Shown here: positions 35,088-50,016 of the stretch, piece after piece
Layout: every line of letters begins with the position of its first letter
Position numbering within the stretch: position 1 is the stretch's first letter
Source of the DNA: Entophlyctis helioformis
Taxonomy: Eukaryota > Chytridiomycota > Chytridiomycetes > Chytridiales > Chytriomycetaceae
DNA length: 64,000 nucleotides
NCBI GenBank assembly: GCA_025526915.1
Contig: JAHLKH010000105.1
Span: 1 to 64,000, forward strand
Direction: 5' to 3'
Notes under the pieces: generated by a model
Told to the model about the DNA's origin: nothing
Database searches by the model: none
The model's input: the letters and a program-made list of their open reading frames with translations, nothing else
Position numbers and translations under genes: made by a program

Positions 35088-36283
35088 ATGGCGGATATAG
35101 TGGGTTTTCATTCGACAGTCTTGGGCGTACACCGCCGTCGCGTCAAGCGCCTGTGGCTGGCCCAGTCCCTGGCACCGCGGATCACATTGCATCTCCGGTG
35201 AGCGCGCCAACACGCGCTGTCGTCGAGACGCGTTCACAGGACCAGCTGGTGGGCAACGCCAGCACGACTCCGACCATCTCGCGCAGAATGACAGTGCCCA
35301 CGCCTTACAAGGCGCCGGCACTGGGTAGCATCCCCATGGCGGTTTCGTCTTCTGCGCCGCAACTGCCGCAAACACAGCTCCTTGAGTCGTCGGGCTGGGG
35401 ATCGCTTGGTCGGCGCGTGCGATTCACGTCTGCCGAGTCGCCGCTTACACAGGTGCAAGACCCACGTCAGCAGTCCAACGCGCACCTCCAGCCGTCCAAT
35501 CCGCCCGTCGCCGTGGTCCAAGGCGATCTGGCATCCATGTATAGCCGCATCCTCAGCACACACGCTTCTACCCGCACCACAGACGCTCATATCGCCGACA
35601 TTTCCAACAGCTCGGATGTCGGCACTGTCATGGACAACATTGGTGCTGAGCTCAAGAGCCTCAAGGTCAAGACGGTCGTGCCCGTTGTCGACACCATGGC
35701 AGAGAAACTGCCGCAGGTGTTCTTCACGCCGGATGCCGACTCGCATTCATACACGGCCTCTGTCGTCGAGGAGCGGTCGTCCATGTCTGGCGCCAGCACC
35801 GATCCGTCTCTTGTCCGCAACTACCAGCCGTACCAAGCCCATCTGCTCCGCGGCCAGCCGCAGCAAGTGCAGATCCAGCACGCGCAGCACGCGCAGCCGC
35901 ACAGAGTGCAGGTCCAGACGGCTGTCCAGCCGCACTACGTTCAAGTGCAGGGTGTCCAGTCTGCACAGCCCGCCAACAATAATAGCAACGAGATGGCGGG
36001 CATCCCGCCCGATGTGGTGGTCGCCATGTACGCCTTTGCCGCGCGGTCCGAGAAGGAGATGTCGCTCGAACGCGGCGATGTGGTGGTGGTCCGCAAACGC
36101 CAGGGCACGTGGATCTACGGCAACAAAGTCGATCCCAGCACGATGCAGCCGATACTGCACGTCCATGGAGGCGGCGCCGAGATGTCGAGGCACCAGCGCG
36201 GCCCGCCCACTGCTGGCCATGCGCACATGAAACCCCTCCGTGGCTGGGTGCCTGCCTCGTTTGTTGCCAAGTACAGTCGCTGA
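33739..36283 (+). CDS. SH3-domain protein, adaptor-like
   Basis: Exons 33739-34044 and 34169-36283 (phase 0, donor GTGCGT) give 806 residues; the ATG at 33787 is an alternative start. The N-terminal part has helical segments (LSTLIRMLCTSLLKQSS, LVDACLAIMALQGESVQ). A long Ser/Ala-rich central region has an acidic DDDDDDTADDDD patch and an 11-Ala run (35054-35086). Two similar segments, LASVVTSSSLLTHGG and MMSVVTSSSFVTSGG, form an internal repeat of unknown role. The C-terminus is an SH3 domain: VVVAMYAFAARSEKEMSLER, GDVVVVRKRQGTWIYG, RGWVPASFVAKY. SH3 domains bind proline-rich partners, often in endocytosis or polarity; the precise role is unknown. A Gly/His-rich loop interrupts the SH3 between the WIYG and RGWVP strands. 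Confidence 0.85.
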
Positions 36284-36393
36284 TCTCTGTGCAATACACT
36301 ACCATTTACCACTTGCTGTGCACGCCGCTCTTGCTTGGTTGGCTGGCTGGCGGCGGCGGCGGTTGCCCACGAAACCAACAACAACCAACCGCA

Positions 36394-37539
36394 ATGGCTG
36401 ACAGATCGGAGCTTCTGGTGCAGATGGCCGGCTACCTCGTGATGCCCCTGGCCATCATGTCGGTGCTGTCCATCCTGACCTACGTCGTGCCCTGCGTCAT
36501 CCAAGCCATCCTGCCGTCGCAGGACCTCAAGAAGAAGTACCAGGCCGAGTGGGCGCTTGTCACTGGTGAGCCGCCTGCGTCTTGGCGCCTTCCGCCATGC
36601 TGTGCCTGTGCCGACGAGCTCATCTGACAGACTCTCCAACTGTGCGTCTGTCTGTGCCTGTGTGCCTGCCTGCGCCTGCCCGCTGTGCTGCTGTCCGGCC
36701 TTGCCTGGTGCACACCTGCAGGCGGCTCGTCGGGCATTGGCCTCTCCATCGTCGAGCGGCTCGCTCAGCAGGGCATCAACGTCGTCATCGCAGCCCTCGA
36801 CGACCACCTGATGAAGTCGGCCATGGCCACGCTCCCCAAGACCTACCCGTCCGTGCAGTTCCGCTCGGTGGCCGTCAACCTCGCCGGCACCGAGTACATG
36901 GCCAAGATCAAGGCCGCCACCGACGACCTCGACATTGCCCTCGTCTTCAACAACGCCGGTTACATCAAGCCCGGCCTCTTTCCCGACCTGCCCCTCGAGA
37001 CCGTGCTCGCCAACTACAACGTCAATGCGACCGCCACGTTGCCAATCACGCACCACTTTGCCCGCCGCATGCAGGCCCGCAACGCCGCTGCGCCGGGCCG
37101 CCGCTCGCTCATCGCCTTCACGTCGTCGTCCGGCGGCTTCCTCCCTGGCCCCATGACGTCCATCTACTCGTCGACCAAGGCCTGGATGACCAACTTTGCC
37201 GCCTCGGTCGCCGCCGAGATGGCCGAGTCGCGTGTTGACGTCCTCGTCGTCCACCCGTCGCCCATCGCCTCCAACTTTTACCAAAACGCCGGCGCCCTCG
37301 CGGTGCTCAAGACGGTCGAAAAGGGCGCCGCGTCTCCCACCGTCATTGCCGACGCCATCTGGAAAAACGCCGGCCGCTTCACCATCGTCGACCAGGGCTC
37401 GGTGTCTGTCGGCATGAAGATGCTGTTCAAGGTGCTCGACTGGAACCTGTTTGGCGAGATCATGGTCCGCATGGTGCGCACGACCGGCGACTATACCGCG
37501 ATCAAGGCTGCCGGTGCCGAGGCCCGCAAGCGCCAGTAG
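36394..37539 (+). CDS. Membrane-anchored short-chain dehydrogenase/reductase
   Basis: Exons 36394-36565 and 36722-37539 join at the cofactor loop (phase 1), giving 329 residues. One N-terminal transmembrane segment (YLVMPLAIMSVLSILTYVV) is followed by a Rossmann fold: TGGSSGIG (about 57-64), NNAGY (134-138), catalytic SSSGG and YSSTK (Tyr206, Lys210), and later VHPSPIASNF. The arrangement resembles 17-beta-hydroxysteroid dehydrogenase 12 / 3-ketoacyl-CoA reductases of the ER, which act in very-long-chain fatty acid elongation. 3-ketodihydrosphingosine reductase is an alternative. The substrate is inferred only. Convergent with the CEP19 gene. Confidence 0.85.
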
Positions 37540-37733
37540 TCGCGCGTCGGCTCTGTGCACACTTTCTCTCCAACACACTCTCTCTCGCTTTCTGCCGTCT
37601 ACCACCACCATTGCGACATCACCTGCTCCTGCAACAGCACCATCCGGACTAGGTGGAAGGAAGAGGAAGAGGAAGAGTGTTCATTAAAACAATGTCTTTT
37701 TCCATGGCACGGCCATCACACAAAATGGTACAG
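37540..37733. other. Convergent 3' ends of the dehydrogenase and CEP19 genes
   Basis: 194 bp of pyrimidine-rich then GGAAGAGGAAGAG-type sequence with ATTAAA (37681-37686). No gene seen. Confidence 0.5.
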
Positions 37734-39023
37734 CTAGAACAGGTCGTCGTCGTCATGGTCGCCGTGGCCTTTGCGTGACGCGGCATGGTCGCCGTCAAAC
37801 GAGAGCCCGTCGTCTGAAAAGACAATGTCGCCGTCGTCGGACGAGTCGACCTCGATGCCCTCGCTCACATCCGACGTCGTGTGGCCTGCGCCAAAGTCCG
37901 AGTCGGACGCGTCGTCAGCCTTGGCTGGCGTTGTGTGCGGCTTGGACGCGACCGATGGGGCCGTGGCTGTGGCTGTGGCTGTGGCCGTGGCGAGTGGGGT
38001 TATGGAGGCTGTTGGCGCAGGTGAGGACAGCGGACCGAGTGGCTTGAGCATCGATGGGCCGCCACTGCCACTGCCTGAATTAGAGAGCGACGGAAGTGCG
38101 CCAAGCAGTGATGGCAGAGCTGGCTTTTGCGCCACTGGATCTGGCCGGGGGGTCGCTGCCGCCGGTGCTGATACTGGCGTTGGTGCTTGTGCTGGCGTTG
38201 GTTCTGATGCTGGTTCTGCTGCAGATCCTGACACGGGTGCTGGTGCAACAACCGGTTTCTGGACGGCTGCAAATGGCACGGATGACACGGGCGGCACGTC
38301 TGGCACAATGTCAATCTTGCGGACAGGCCGCTTGAAAAAGTCGTCGTCGTCATCGTCGTCGAGAGCAGCCACCGTCTTCTTCTCCACGCTTGTGCCCGAC
38401 GATGCTATGGGCAGAACCGATGGCGTGTATGTCGATCTCGGCGACGATGCAGACGAGTCGGGCAGATCCAGCACGATATCTTCCTCAATGTCGGCAAAGT
38501 CCGAGTCGTAGTCGACTGGGCTGGGTGCACGCTGCTGAGCCGCTTGTGGCGGTTGCGCTGACTGTGGCGGTTGTGCTGACTGCGTCGACTGTGTCGCTTG
38601 TGGCGGCTGGAGCGAGCCAGTAGATGAGATCGGTTGCGCTGCAATCGATGCCGTTCCAACCGGCTTTTCGACGACGGATTGTGTGGACTGCAACGACTGT
38701 GACGGGCGTGGCGACAAGATAGGGTCGTCGTGCAGTGAAGGGCGGGGTGACAGATCGGATGGTTTTGTGCCTGATAGCGATGACAGCAGCGGCAGGCCGC
38801 GGAGCGATGATCCGCCACCACCAAGCGGCGGCAGACCACCTAGTTTGGACAAGCTGAAAGGTGCTGGTGCTGATGCTGATGCTGGTGCTGGTGCTGGTGC
38901 CGTATCCGGTGTCTTGTCTGCCACATTGTCAACACTCGGTTGTAATGCAGTCTTGTCCGCTTGCAACGAATGATCCTTTGCATCTGGCTGCGGTGTCTTC
39001 TCGATCGACTTTTCAACTGCTAC

Positions 39024-39055
<32 letters not shown>

Positions 39056-40533
39056 CTCCGACAGTCGGCACAGCTGGTGTGGAAGAAGGAGCGGCTGCGC
39101 TTGGCCGACTGTCACGACGCGGTTTGTCGTCCTTGTCGAAATCCAGGGCATCCAGCACACCATCAATATCGTCATCAAACGAGATATCCTCAGAGATGTC
39201 GTCATCGGGCGGTGGATCAGCAGCCTTGACTACATCGGCCTTGCGATCTGGCAACGGCATCGGCATTGGCTGTGCTGGCTTGACTGTCGACGCAGGCTGC
39301 GTTTGGGGCGGTGCTCCAACGGTCGCCATTGGTTGGACAGCAGCCGGTGCTGGCGATGGCGCGGAGTGCGATTCACCATGCTGCTTCGGATCATCGTCTT
39401 GGTCAGAATCCGAGTCCCAGTCGCTTTTGCCCACAGGCGGCCCAAACTCTTTCTGTTCCCGCAAACGAATCAGTCCATCTCAGGTCAGTGCTGGCTAGCC
39501 ACACGTACACATTGGCCAGCATGGCAATACTAGCCTTGACATCGTACTCGAAACGCGGGTCGTCCTTTCTGATCTGGTTCTGCACAAAGACAGTGTCCAT
39601 GTTGGACTTGATGGCAGCAAGGTCTTTGTCGTCCAGCCTGTTGAGGTTGAGCGATCCGTCCACCTTGACTGCTGCGTCGGCTGCCACTGCAAGCCCTGGC
39701 TGCTGCCTGTCTGCTGCCTGTCTGCTGCTGTCTGCTGGACTGTCTGCTGCCCTGTCTGCTGAACTGTCTGCTGAGTGGGAGGGGGCGGTGGATCACGGAC
39801 GGGTGGATGGAGAGCAGGCAGCTGGCCAGGCGACGACAGCCCAGGCAGCATCTTGCCCAGCGGCGGCAACGCGCCGAGCATTGAGCCGGATACCAGCGGC
39901 GCACTGCTTGGTGCTGGAGCCGACACTGTCGCCACTGGCTTTGCCTCGGTGGCTGTTGCGAGGCCGTGATGACTGCATATCTTGGCCACAAGTCGTCGCA
40001 CCTGCAGCCCATGCAGGCATGCATGTCAGCAGTCTGGCAGGGATCCATCCACGCATCCATTCATCCATGTGTCCATGCAGAGAGGCATTCGCGCTTGGCA
40101 GGCACTCGGCACACCTGTGTTGGGTTGCAGTGCTTGAGATAGGCGTCGTGGCGCCTGAGGAGGTCCTGGACAACATCGTCGGGTTGGACGGTCGTGCCCG
40201 CTGGCGCTTTGATCGCGTCGTTGATGGACCGAAGCGGCATCTTGCGACGGTGGGATTTGCCTGGCCAGCCGGGTCGGGCAGCGTCCAGCCGAGTCCAGCC
40301 GAGTCCAGCCAAGTCCAGCCAAGTCCAGCCATGCCCATTCCAGTCAGATGCTGACGGACACGACGCATCGTTCGTGTGCTGCAAGAGACAGGCGAGGACA
40401 GCAAGAGGCACTTGCCTGTGTCTGTGCGGTAGATGAGATACAGGCACGGCCGTTGGAACCGCGCGCCAATACGCTGTGGCTCGACACTGGCGGGCATGAT
40501 GCCGCGTCTGTCCAGTGTCAACTGAGCTGACAT
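37734..40533 (-). CDS. CEP19-like centriole/ciliary protein with a long acidic Ser/Pro-rich extension
   Basis: CEP19 works at the mother centriole/basal body in ciliogenesis. Exons (-): 40533-40416, 40260-40115, 40001-39511, 39452-37734. Start MSAQLTLDRRGIMPAS; the family signatures are RIGARFQRPCLYLIYRTDTG, GKSHRRKMPLRSINDAI, and LNLNRLDDKDLAAIKSNMDT with VFVQNQIRKDDPRFEYDV, then EFGPPVGKSDWDSDSDQ. Intron 1 is GC-AG (ACAG/GCAAGT). Exon 3 is one base short: the frame changes in a CAGCAGACA repeat near 39715. Exon 4 adds about 570 residues of Ser/Pro/Ala/Thr-rich sequence with several acidic DDD patches, ending HDDDDLF; ordinary CEP19 is only about 160-170 residues. This is the parental copy of the truncated right-arm fragment. 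Its presence suggests a flagellated stage. Confidence 0.82.
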
Positions 40534-40750
40534 GCCGAGCGCAATCTGGGATGCGATCGTGTGCGAGTGAGTGAGTGAGTGAGTGTGCGATTGTCTGTGG
40601 CGTGAAAGAATCAAGCCAGTCGCGTCAAGAGCGCGTCCAGAAACCAGCGTTGGACTGAACGCGAGAGACGGTGCAGTCTGGTCGGCATTCCGACATGATG
40701 CTGGCTTCATTGGACGTGCATTGGACGGCCATCGAGTGGTTGTCAAGCGT

Positions 40751-45599
<4,849 letters not shown>

Positions 45600-45618
45600 A
45601 CTGTTGATACCTACTCAC

Positions 45619-45735
45619 CTTTGCTACATCGCTCAATGAAATGCTGTTCACTGTACGCATGATGTTGAGCAGGCGGTCGTTGATCGTGTCCATGGCCGTC
45701 GGCTGCGTAAAGTCCAAAGGCCCACTTGCAACCAT
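45619..45735 (-). other. Orphan first-exon-like segment (left-arm copy)
   Basis: Encodes 39 residues starting MVASGPLDFTQPTAM and ending at a good GTGAGT donor in phase 0 (DTINDRLLNIM inside). It points into the 3' end of the sulfhydrylase gene, so no downstream exon can follow in place. Also present at 54753-54869 (+), and in diverged form near 49711 (+). Confidence 0.55.
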
Positions 45736-46037
45736 CGCACAGCAGAGCAACGAGGAGCGATCAGCATGAGAAACAATCCGGCATTGCATCTGCAGTCACG
45801 CCAGTCTGCGAATGTCCGAGTGTCAGCGTGCATTCACAGGGACAACCAGTGTCCATCGTGATGGATCAGTCGCAGCTGACTGCAGCCGTCACTCGCCAAA
45901 GCCAGCCACATCACGTCATCCATTGTGAGCGCCTTTCCCGACTTTCGCACATCCGATCTCGCCAAACATCGCCGATCCAGCCACTCTCGCTCCACAGGCG
46001 CACCGTGCCCCACTTCCACTCGCACAATCAGCACGCA

Positions 46038-49000
46038 ATGAGACAGCCGCAAAACAGCATCGCCCCTCAGCCCAATGGCGCGGCTGCACGATTATCACAC
46101 AAGCCGTCCGCACGGCTGCCAGCCAAGCAAACAACCAACTCGCGAAAGCGGCCGTCGTGGGCAAGCGGCATCAGCTCGCTCAAGTCAATCGTCGGCCGTA
46201 ACCTCAAGCGCCGCAGCATCGCCGACGCGTCGCCGATTGACCCTCAGCCCGAGCAGACGCGTGTCTCGCTCTGTGGCGACGCCGTCTCCCCTGCCGAAAC
46301 CAAGGCTGTCGGAGAGCCGTCTCATGGCACCGACCGACTGACCGCATCTATCTGTCCTCCCGCGGCAGCTCACAACGCAGCACAGCCCGTGGCTGCCGTC
46401 ACACCGCGTATCGCCCCAAACAGCAGCAGTCGCATCCGCCCCGTCCGTCCCAACCGCGTCCAATGCGGTGGCTGCCCCGTCAAAACTCTCCAGCCTGGCA
46501 TCGCCCATCCACAAGATCAGCGACGCCATGTTCGGTGTCATGGCTGCCTTCAGAACAAACGCGGCCGCATACGCTGCGCACAAGGCCCGTCTCGCTCGTG
46601 CTGGTCCCATCCACAGCGCCGAGTACACTCGGCTTGTGAAGGACCCTGAGCTGATGAACCCCGAGGAGATTCGCGGGATCGTCCAGACGATGGTCAAGGC
46701 GTTTGACGAGTACACACGCCAGACGCACGGCTTCCACGTGAGTTCATCGCATGCAGATGTCTGTGTCTGTGGATGGCGCGCATGGCTCACATTGTGCATG
46801 CAAGCAGTTCATGGACGAGCCGCTTGTTGACAACGGCGTGACTCTGACGGATCGCCAGGTCGCTGTCCGTCGTGCTGCTGGGACGTTGCCATTCCCGCCA
46901 CTCGCCACGACTCACCGGTCGCAGTCGCTCTTGGATGCATACGGTGCAAGTGGATGCACCGAGCTTCCAGGCACGCCATCGACAAGCGTATCGGGATCGC
47001 CATCTGCGCACGAGGACTCGGCACTTGTCCCATGGCGGCTGCAAGACTGCATTGTGGGCAGCAACGTCGGCAAAGGAGCATGCGGTCATGTGCGTTTGAT
47101 CCAAGACAAGCGCACGGGTCTGCCTGTATGTTCATGGTGTGTTTGTTCATTGTCATGAGGTTGAATGTCACGGCTCACTCGTGGTGTCATGGCGACAGTT
47201 TGCAACCAAGGTCATTGCCAAAGTCAAGACAGGCGACGACGAGGCAGACGCGTACAGCCAGCGCGACCGCGAGGTGGAGATGCTGTTCACGCAGCTTCTC
47301 CACCACCCAAACATTGTGCAAGTCGCCGATGTGGCCGAGACCGCCGGCCATGTCTTCATCACGATGGAGTACCTGCCGCGCGGATCGCTGTTCCAGGTCC
47401 TCAAGGCGCTGGCAGAGGACGGCCGCCTCCTTGACGGCGTGACATGCCGCAAGCACTGCCAGCAGATGGCGTCTGCCGTGGCATACTGCCACAAGGTATC
47501 ACGGCACTTGCATGCGACTGTGATTGTATCTGCTGGCTGAAACTGACAGCACGCCACTTGGCATCCATCTCAAACAGAGCAACGTTGTCCACCTGGACAT
47601 CAAGGCGGACAACTTCATGGTGGACAAGAACGACCAGATCCGCCTCATTGATTTTGGATTCAGTGAGGCGTTTGATCCCAACAAGCGCTTCCAGATGCAC
47701 ATTGGGTGAGTTGCCATGCCGTACTCGTGCTGCAATGCTGCGATCATCACACTGACTCGCCTGCTGTGCTTGGCATCCACAGCACACCAGAGTACATGTC
47801 GCCAGAATGTGCTCTGGGAATGCCATTCGTTGGACCCGAGGCGGACATTTGGAGCCTTGGAGTGACCTTCTTCGAGATGGTCACGGGCCTCCTGCCCATC
47901 AAGTCGCAGGAAGATCAGGACGAGGAGTGCGACAAGTACGATAAGCTGACGGCATTCAAGTGGTCATTTGTCAAGAAGCCGAGCCGATCGCCCATGGCGC
48001 GGTTCGAGGCCAAGGTCGCATTCCCGGCCAAGACAGACAAAGGCAAGTGTGCACATGTGGCGTGCTTTGAGTCGGATGCTTTGCCAGCAAACAGGCATCG
48101 CCAACTCACGAGCCAGGCTTCCTGTGTGTGCTGTCCAGGTGTGTGTGTGTGTGTCTACGTGTGCAGTAGGACTAGTCCCAATGAAAGCCTATCAACGACC
48201 AGCAACTCACGAGCCAGGCTTCCTGTGTGTGCTGTCCAGTTGAACCTCACCTCCTTCCAAGAGCTACGACGCAAGGGACAGTGCCCAAGCGTGCTCTTAC
48301 GTCTCTCCGTGCTTACAGTAGGCACGACACACGCACGTCCCAAGCCGGCCGGCCCTCGTCGCAAGCCCCGACGTGCGCGCCGTCGCCGAGGTCCAACGGT
48401 TCGGGTTCAGCAAGGCCGACGTGCTCACATCGGTGGCCACCATCGCCCTCGACCAGCGCGACCCGGCCGTCTCATTGTATCACCTGGCACACGAGAAGAT
48501 CGAGCGACAAGAGGCATTCGAGCGCGATGTTGCGGCCGAGCGTCGTCGGGCTGCCGGTCAGCCAGCAACCGCATTGCCGTGTGCGCCAGTCGCCAAGACC
48601 GACAGCGACAAGACAATGGCCGGCGATGACCAGCCGCCGCCTGCCAGCGACTCGGTGCGTGATACACGGCACGGCAAGGCGTCTCAGGATCGCCACATCC
48701 AGTGCAAGGTGGGCTGTGGCTGGCTGGCTGGATGGCTGGATGGCTGGTGAGGGCATTCACTGACACGCCTTCCATGGCACTCGGCAGACTCTGGACAGTG
48801 ACAACGCAGTCCGACATGCCAGCTGCCAGTGTCCTTGCCGAGATGGAGCGCGTGCTCCAGTCCAAGGGGATCGGTGTGTTGCACACATGGCATGCGTGGC
48901 ATGCCATCATCCTGTGTGCATCGACTGACGCTTTGCATGGTCAGCCTACACGCCTCAGACAGCGGCTGCCACGGGGCTGGCACACGTCCTTGTGTGCGAG

Positions 49001-49281
49001 GACAACCGAGGCCACAGACGCCAGGCACGGTTCGAGATCCGCCTGGAGCCGCAGCTGCCTGGAACAGGCAAGCCGGGATCAGCCAGCTGCGGGATCCAGA
49101 TCAAGCGCATCAAGGGCAACTGTGAGTGCACTGCTGGCGAGCCATGGCAATGCTGCCTAGTGTCATCAGCAGGACTGACTCGGCATGATCGCATTCTCTT
49201 TGTGCACTGCGTGTGTCTGTGTCGCCAGTCTGGTCGCACCGGTCGTTTGCCAAGGATCTCCTCTGCCACATGGATGTTTGA
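46038..49281 (+). CDS. Snf1/MARK-like serine/threonine kinase with UBA-like and KA1 domains
   Basis: CAMK-like kinase. Main exons: 46038-46737, 46805-47125, 47199-47495, 47578-47705, 47783 to about 48056, a UBA-like exon from about 48320, then KA1 exons to the stop at 49281. A frame change near 46430 makes the start uncertain (46038, or 46528 in the later frame). The N-terminal region is basic. The kinase domain has glycine loop VGSNVGKGACGHV, lysine in FATKVIAKV, HLDIKADNFMVD, DFGFSEAFDP and TPEYMSPECAL. The catalytic loop reads HLD rather than HRD. A UBA-like stretch, QRFGFSKADVLTSVATIALD with YHLAHEKIER, is followed by a KA1 domain (SVLAEMERVLQSKGI, FEIRLEPQLPG, IQIKRIKGN, FAKDLLCHMDV). 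One intron near 48057 seems to be GC-AG. Its 5' part is duplicated in the right arm. Confidence 0.83.
48102..48239 (+). repeat. 37-bp direct repeat duplicating a splice acceptor in a kinase intron
   Basis: The sequence from CAACTCACGAG through GTGCTGTCCAG occurs at 48102-48138 and 48203-48239, 101 bp apart. Each copy ends in a pyrimidine/G-rich TGTCCAG acceptor, so two alternative acceptors are available. Confidence 0.9.
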
Positions 49282-49462
49282 GTCGCTTGGTGTCTGCGGC
49301 GTGGCAGCCCGACGTTGCCATCCAGCCAGCAAGCATGTGCCATGACTGTCGAGGCATGCAATGCGAGCACTTGCAATGAAGGCATCCAATCCATCCAACA
49401 ACAGCATCCAAGTCTGGCGGTTGTCTGTCCATCCACTGGTGTGCTGTGTGGACTTGATCCAG
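49282..49462. other. Short region after the kinase stop
   Basis: No supported gene; it contains GCATCCAATCCATCCAAC short repeats and ends in a good acceptor (TTGATCCAG) at 49462. Confidence 0.4.
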
Positions 49463-49612
49463 GTGGCGGCTGCCACTCGGAAGACTGTCGACGACCTTGC
49501 CAGGTCAATCGAACTCCTGTTCACCAACACTGAGGATGCACACATGGCGATCTCGCCCAACAAGCTCGCAGCCGTCCAGATGGCCCAACTTGGCCAGCAG
49601 CTGTCCGTGTGA
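49463..49612 (+). other. Orphan terminal-exon-like segment
   Basis: After the acceptor at 49462 the frame reads VAAATRKTVDDLARSIELLF through QMAQLGQQLSV and a stop: 49 residues, helical-looking. The phase (0) matches the donor of the orphan first exon in the arms, which encodes LSDVAK just before its splice site. They might be halves of one small gene separated by rearrangement; this is inference. Confidence 0.4.
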
Positions 49613-49800
49613 ATGCATGCTGGCACTCGGACAGCTGCAGAGTGGCGTGACTGCAGATGCAATGACGGACTGCTTCTCGTGCAGATCGCTCCTGGTTGCT
49701 CTGCTGTGCGATGGTTGCGAGTGGGCCGTTGGACATCACGCAGCAGACGGCCATGGACACGATCAACGACCGCCTGCTCAACACCGAGTTCCTCGTGGTG
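49590..49800 (+). repeat. Diverged third copy of a ~200-bp arm segment
   Basis: Matches 54640-54840 (+) and the reverse complement of 45650-45850 with scattered substitutions: shared TGAATGCA-GCTG-CACTCGGACA, GTGACTGCAGATGCAATG, GATGGTTGC-AGTGGGCC and GGCCATGGACACGATCAACG. Similarity ends at CTGCTCAACA. It codes a variant first exon starting MVASGPLDITQQTAM at 49711. Confidence 0.75.
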
Positions 49801-50016
49801 GCAGTGTGCGCCACTGCATCTTGCTCGGTAATCGTCACGGTTGACAACAGCACCCTTGACGCAGTGTGGTTCTCAGTCAGGCAGTCGACGATGGACTGCT
49901 GTCGCACTTGCCTCGTCGTCTGTGCCATCTGTGCCAGCCATGCTGCGCAGTTGTCCAAAGCAGCGTTGTGGCTGTGGCACACTTGCCTGCCAACCACAAA
50001 ACGCTGCTCGGTGGCA

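Noticed and set aside
36115..37611. 498-residue minus-strand frame over the dehydrogenase
   Set aside because: Antisense shadow; the plus strand has the complete SDR motif set and good splice sites.
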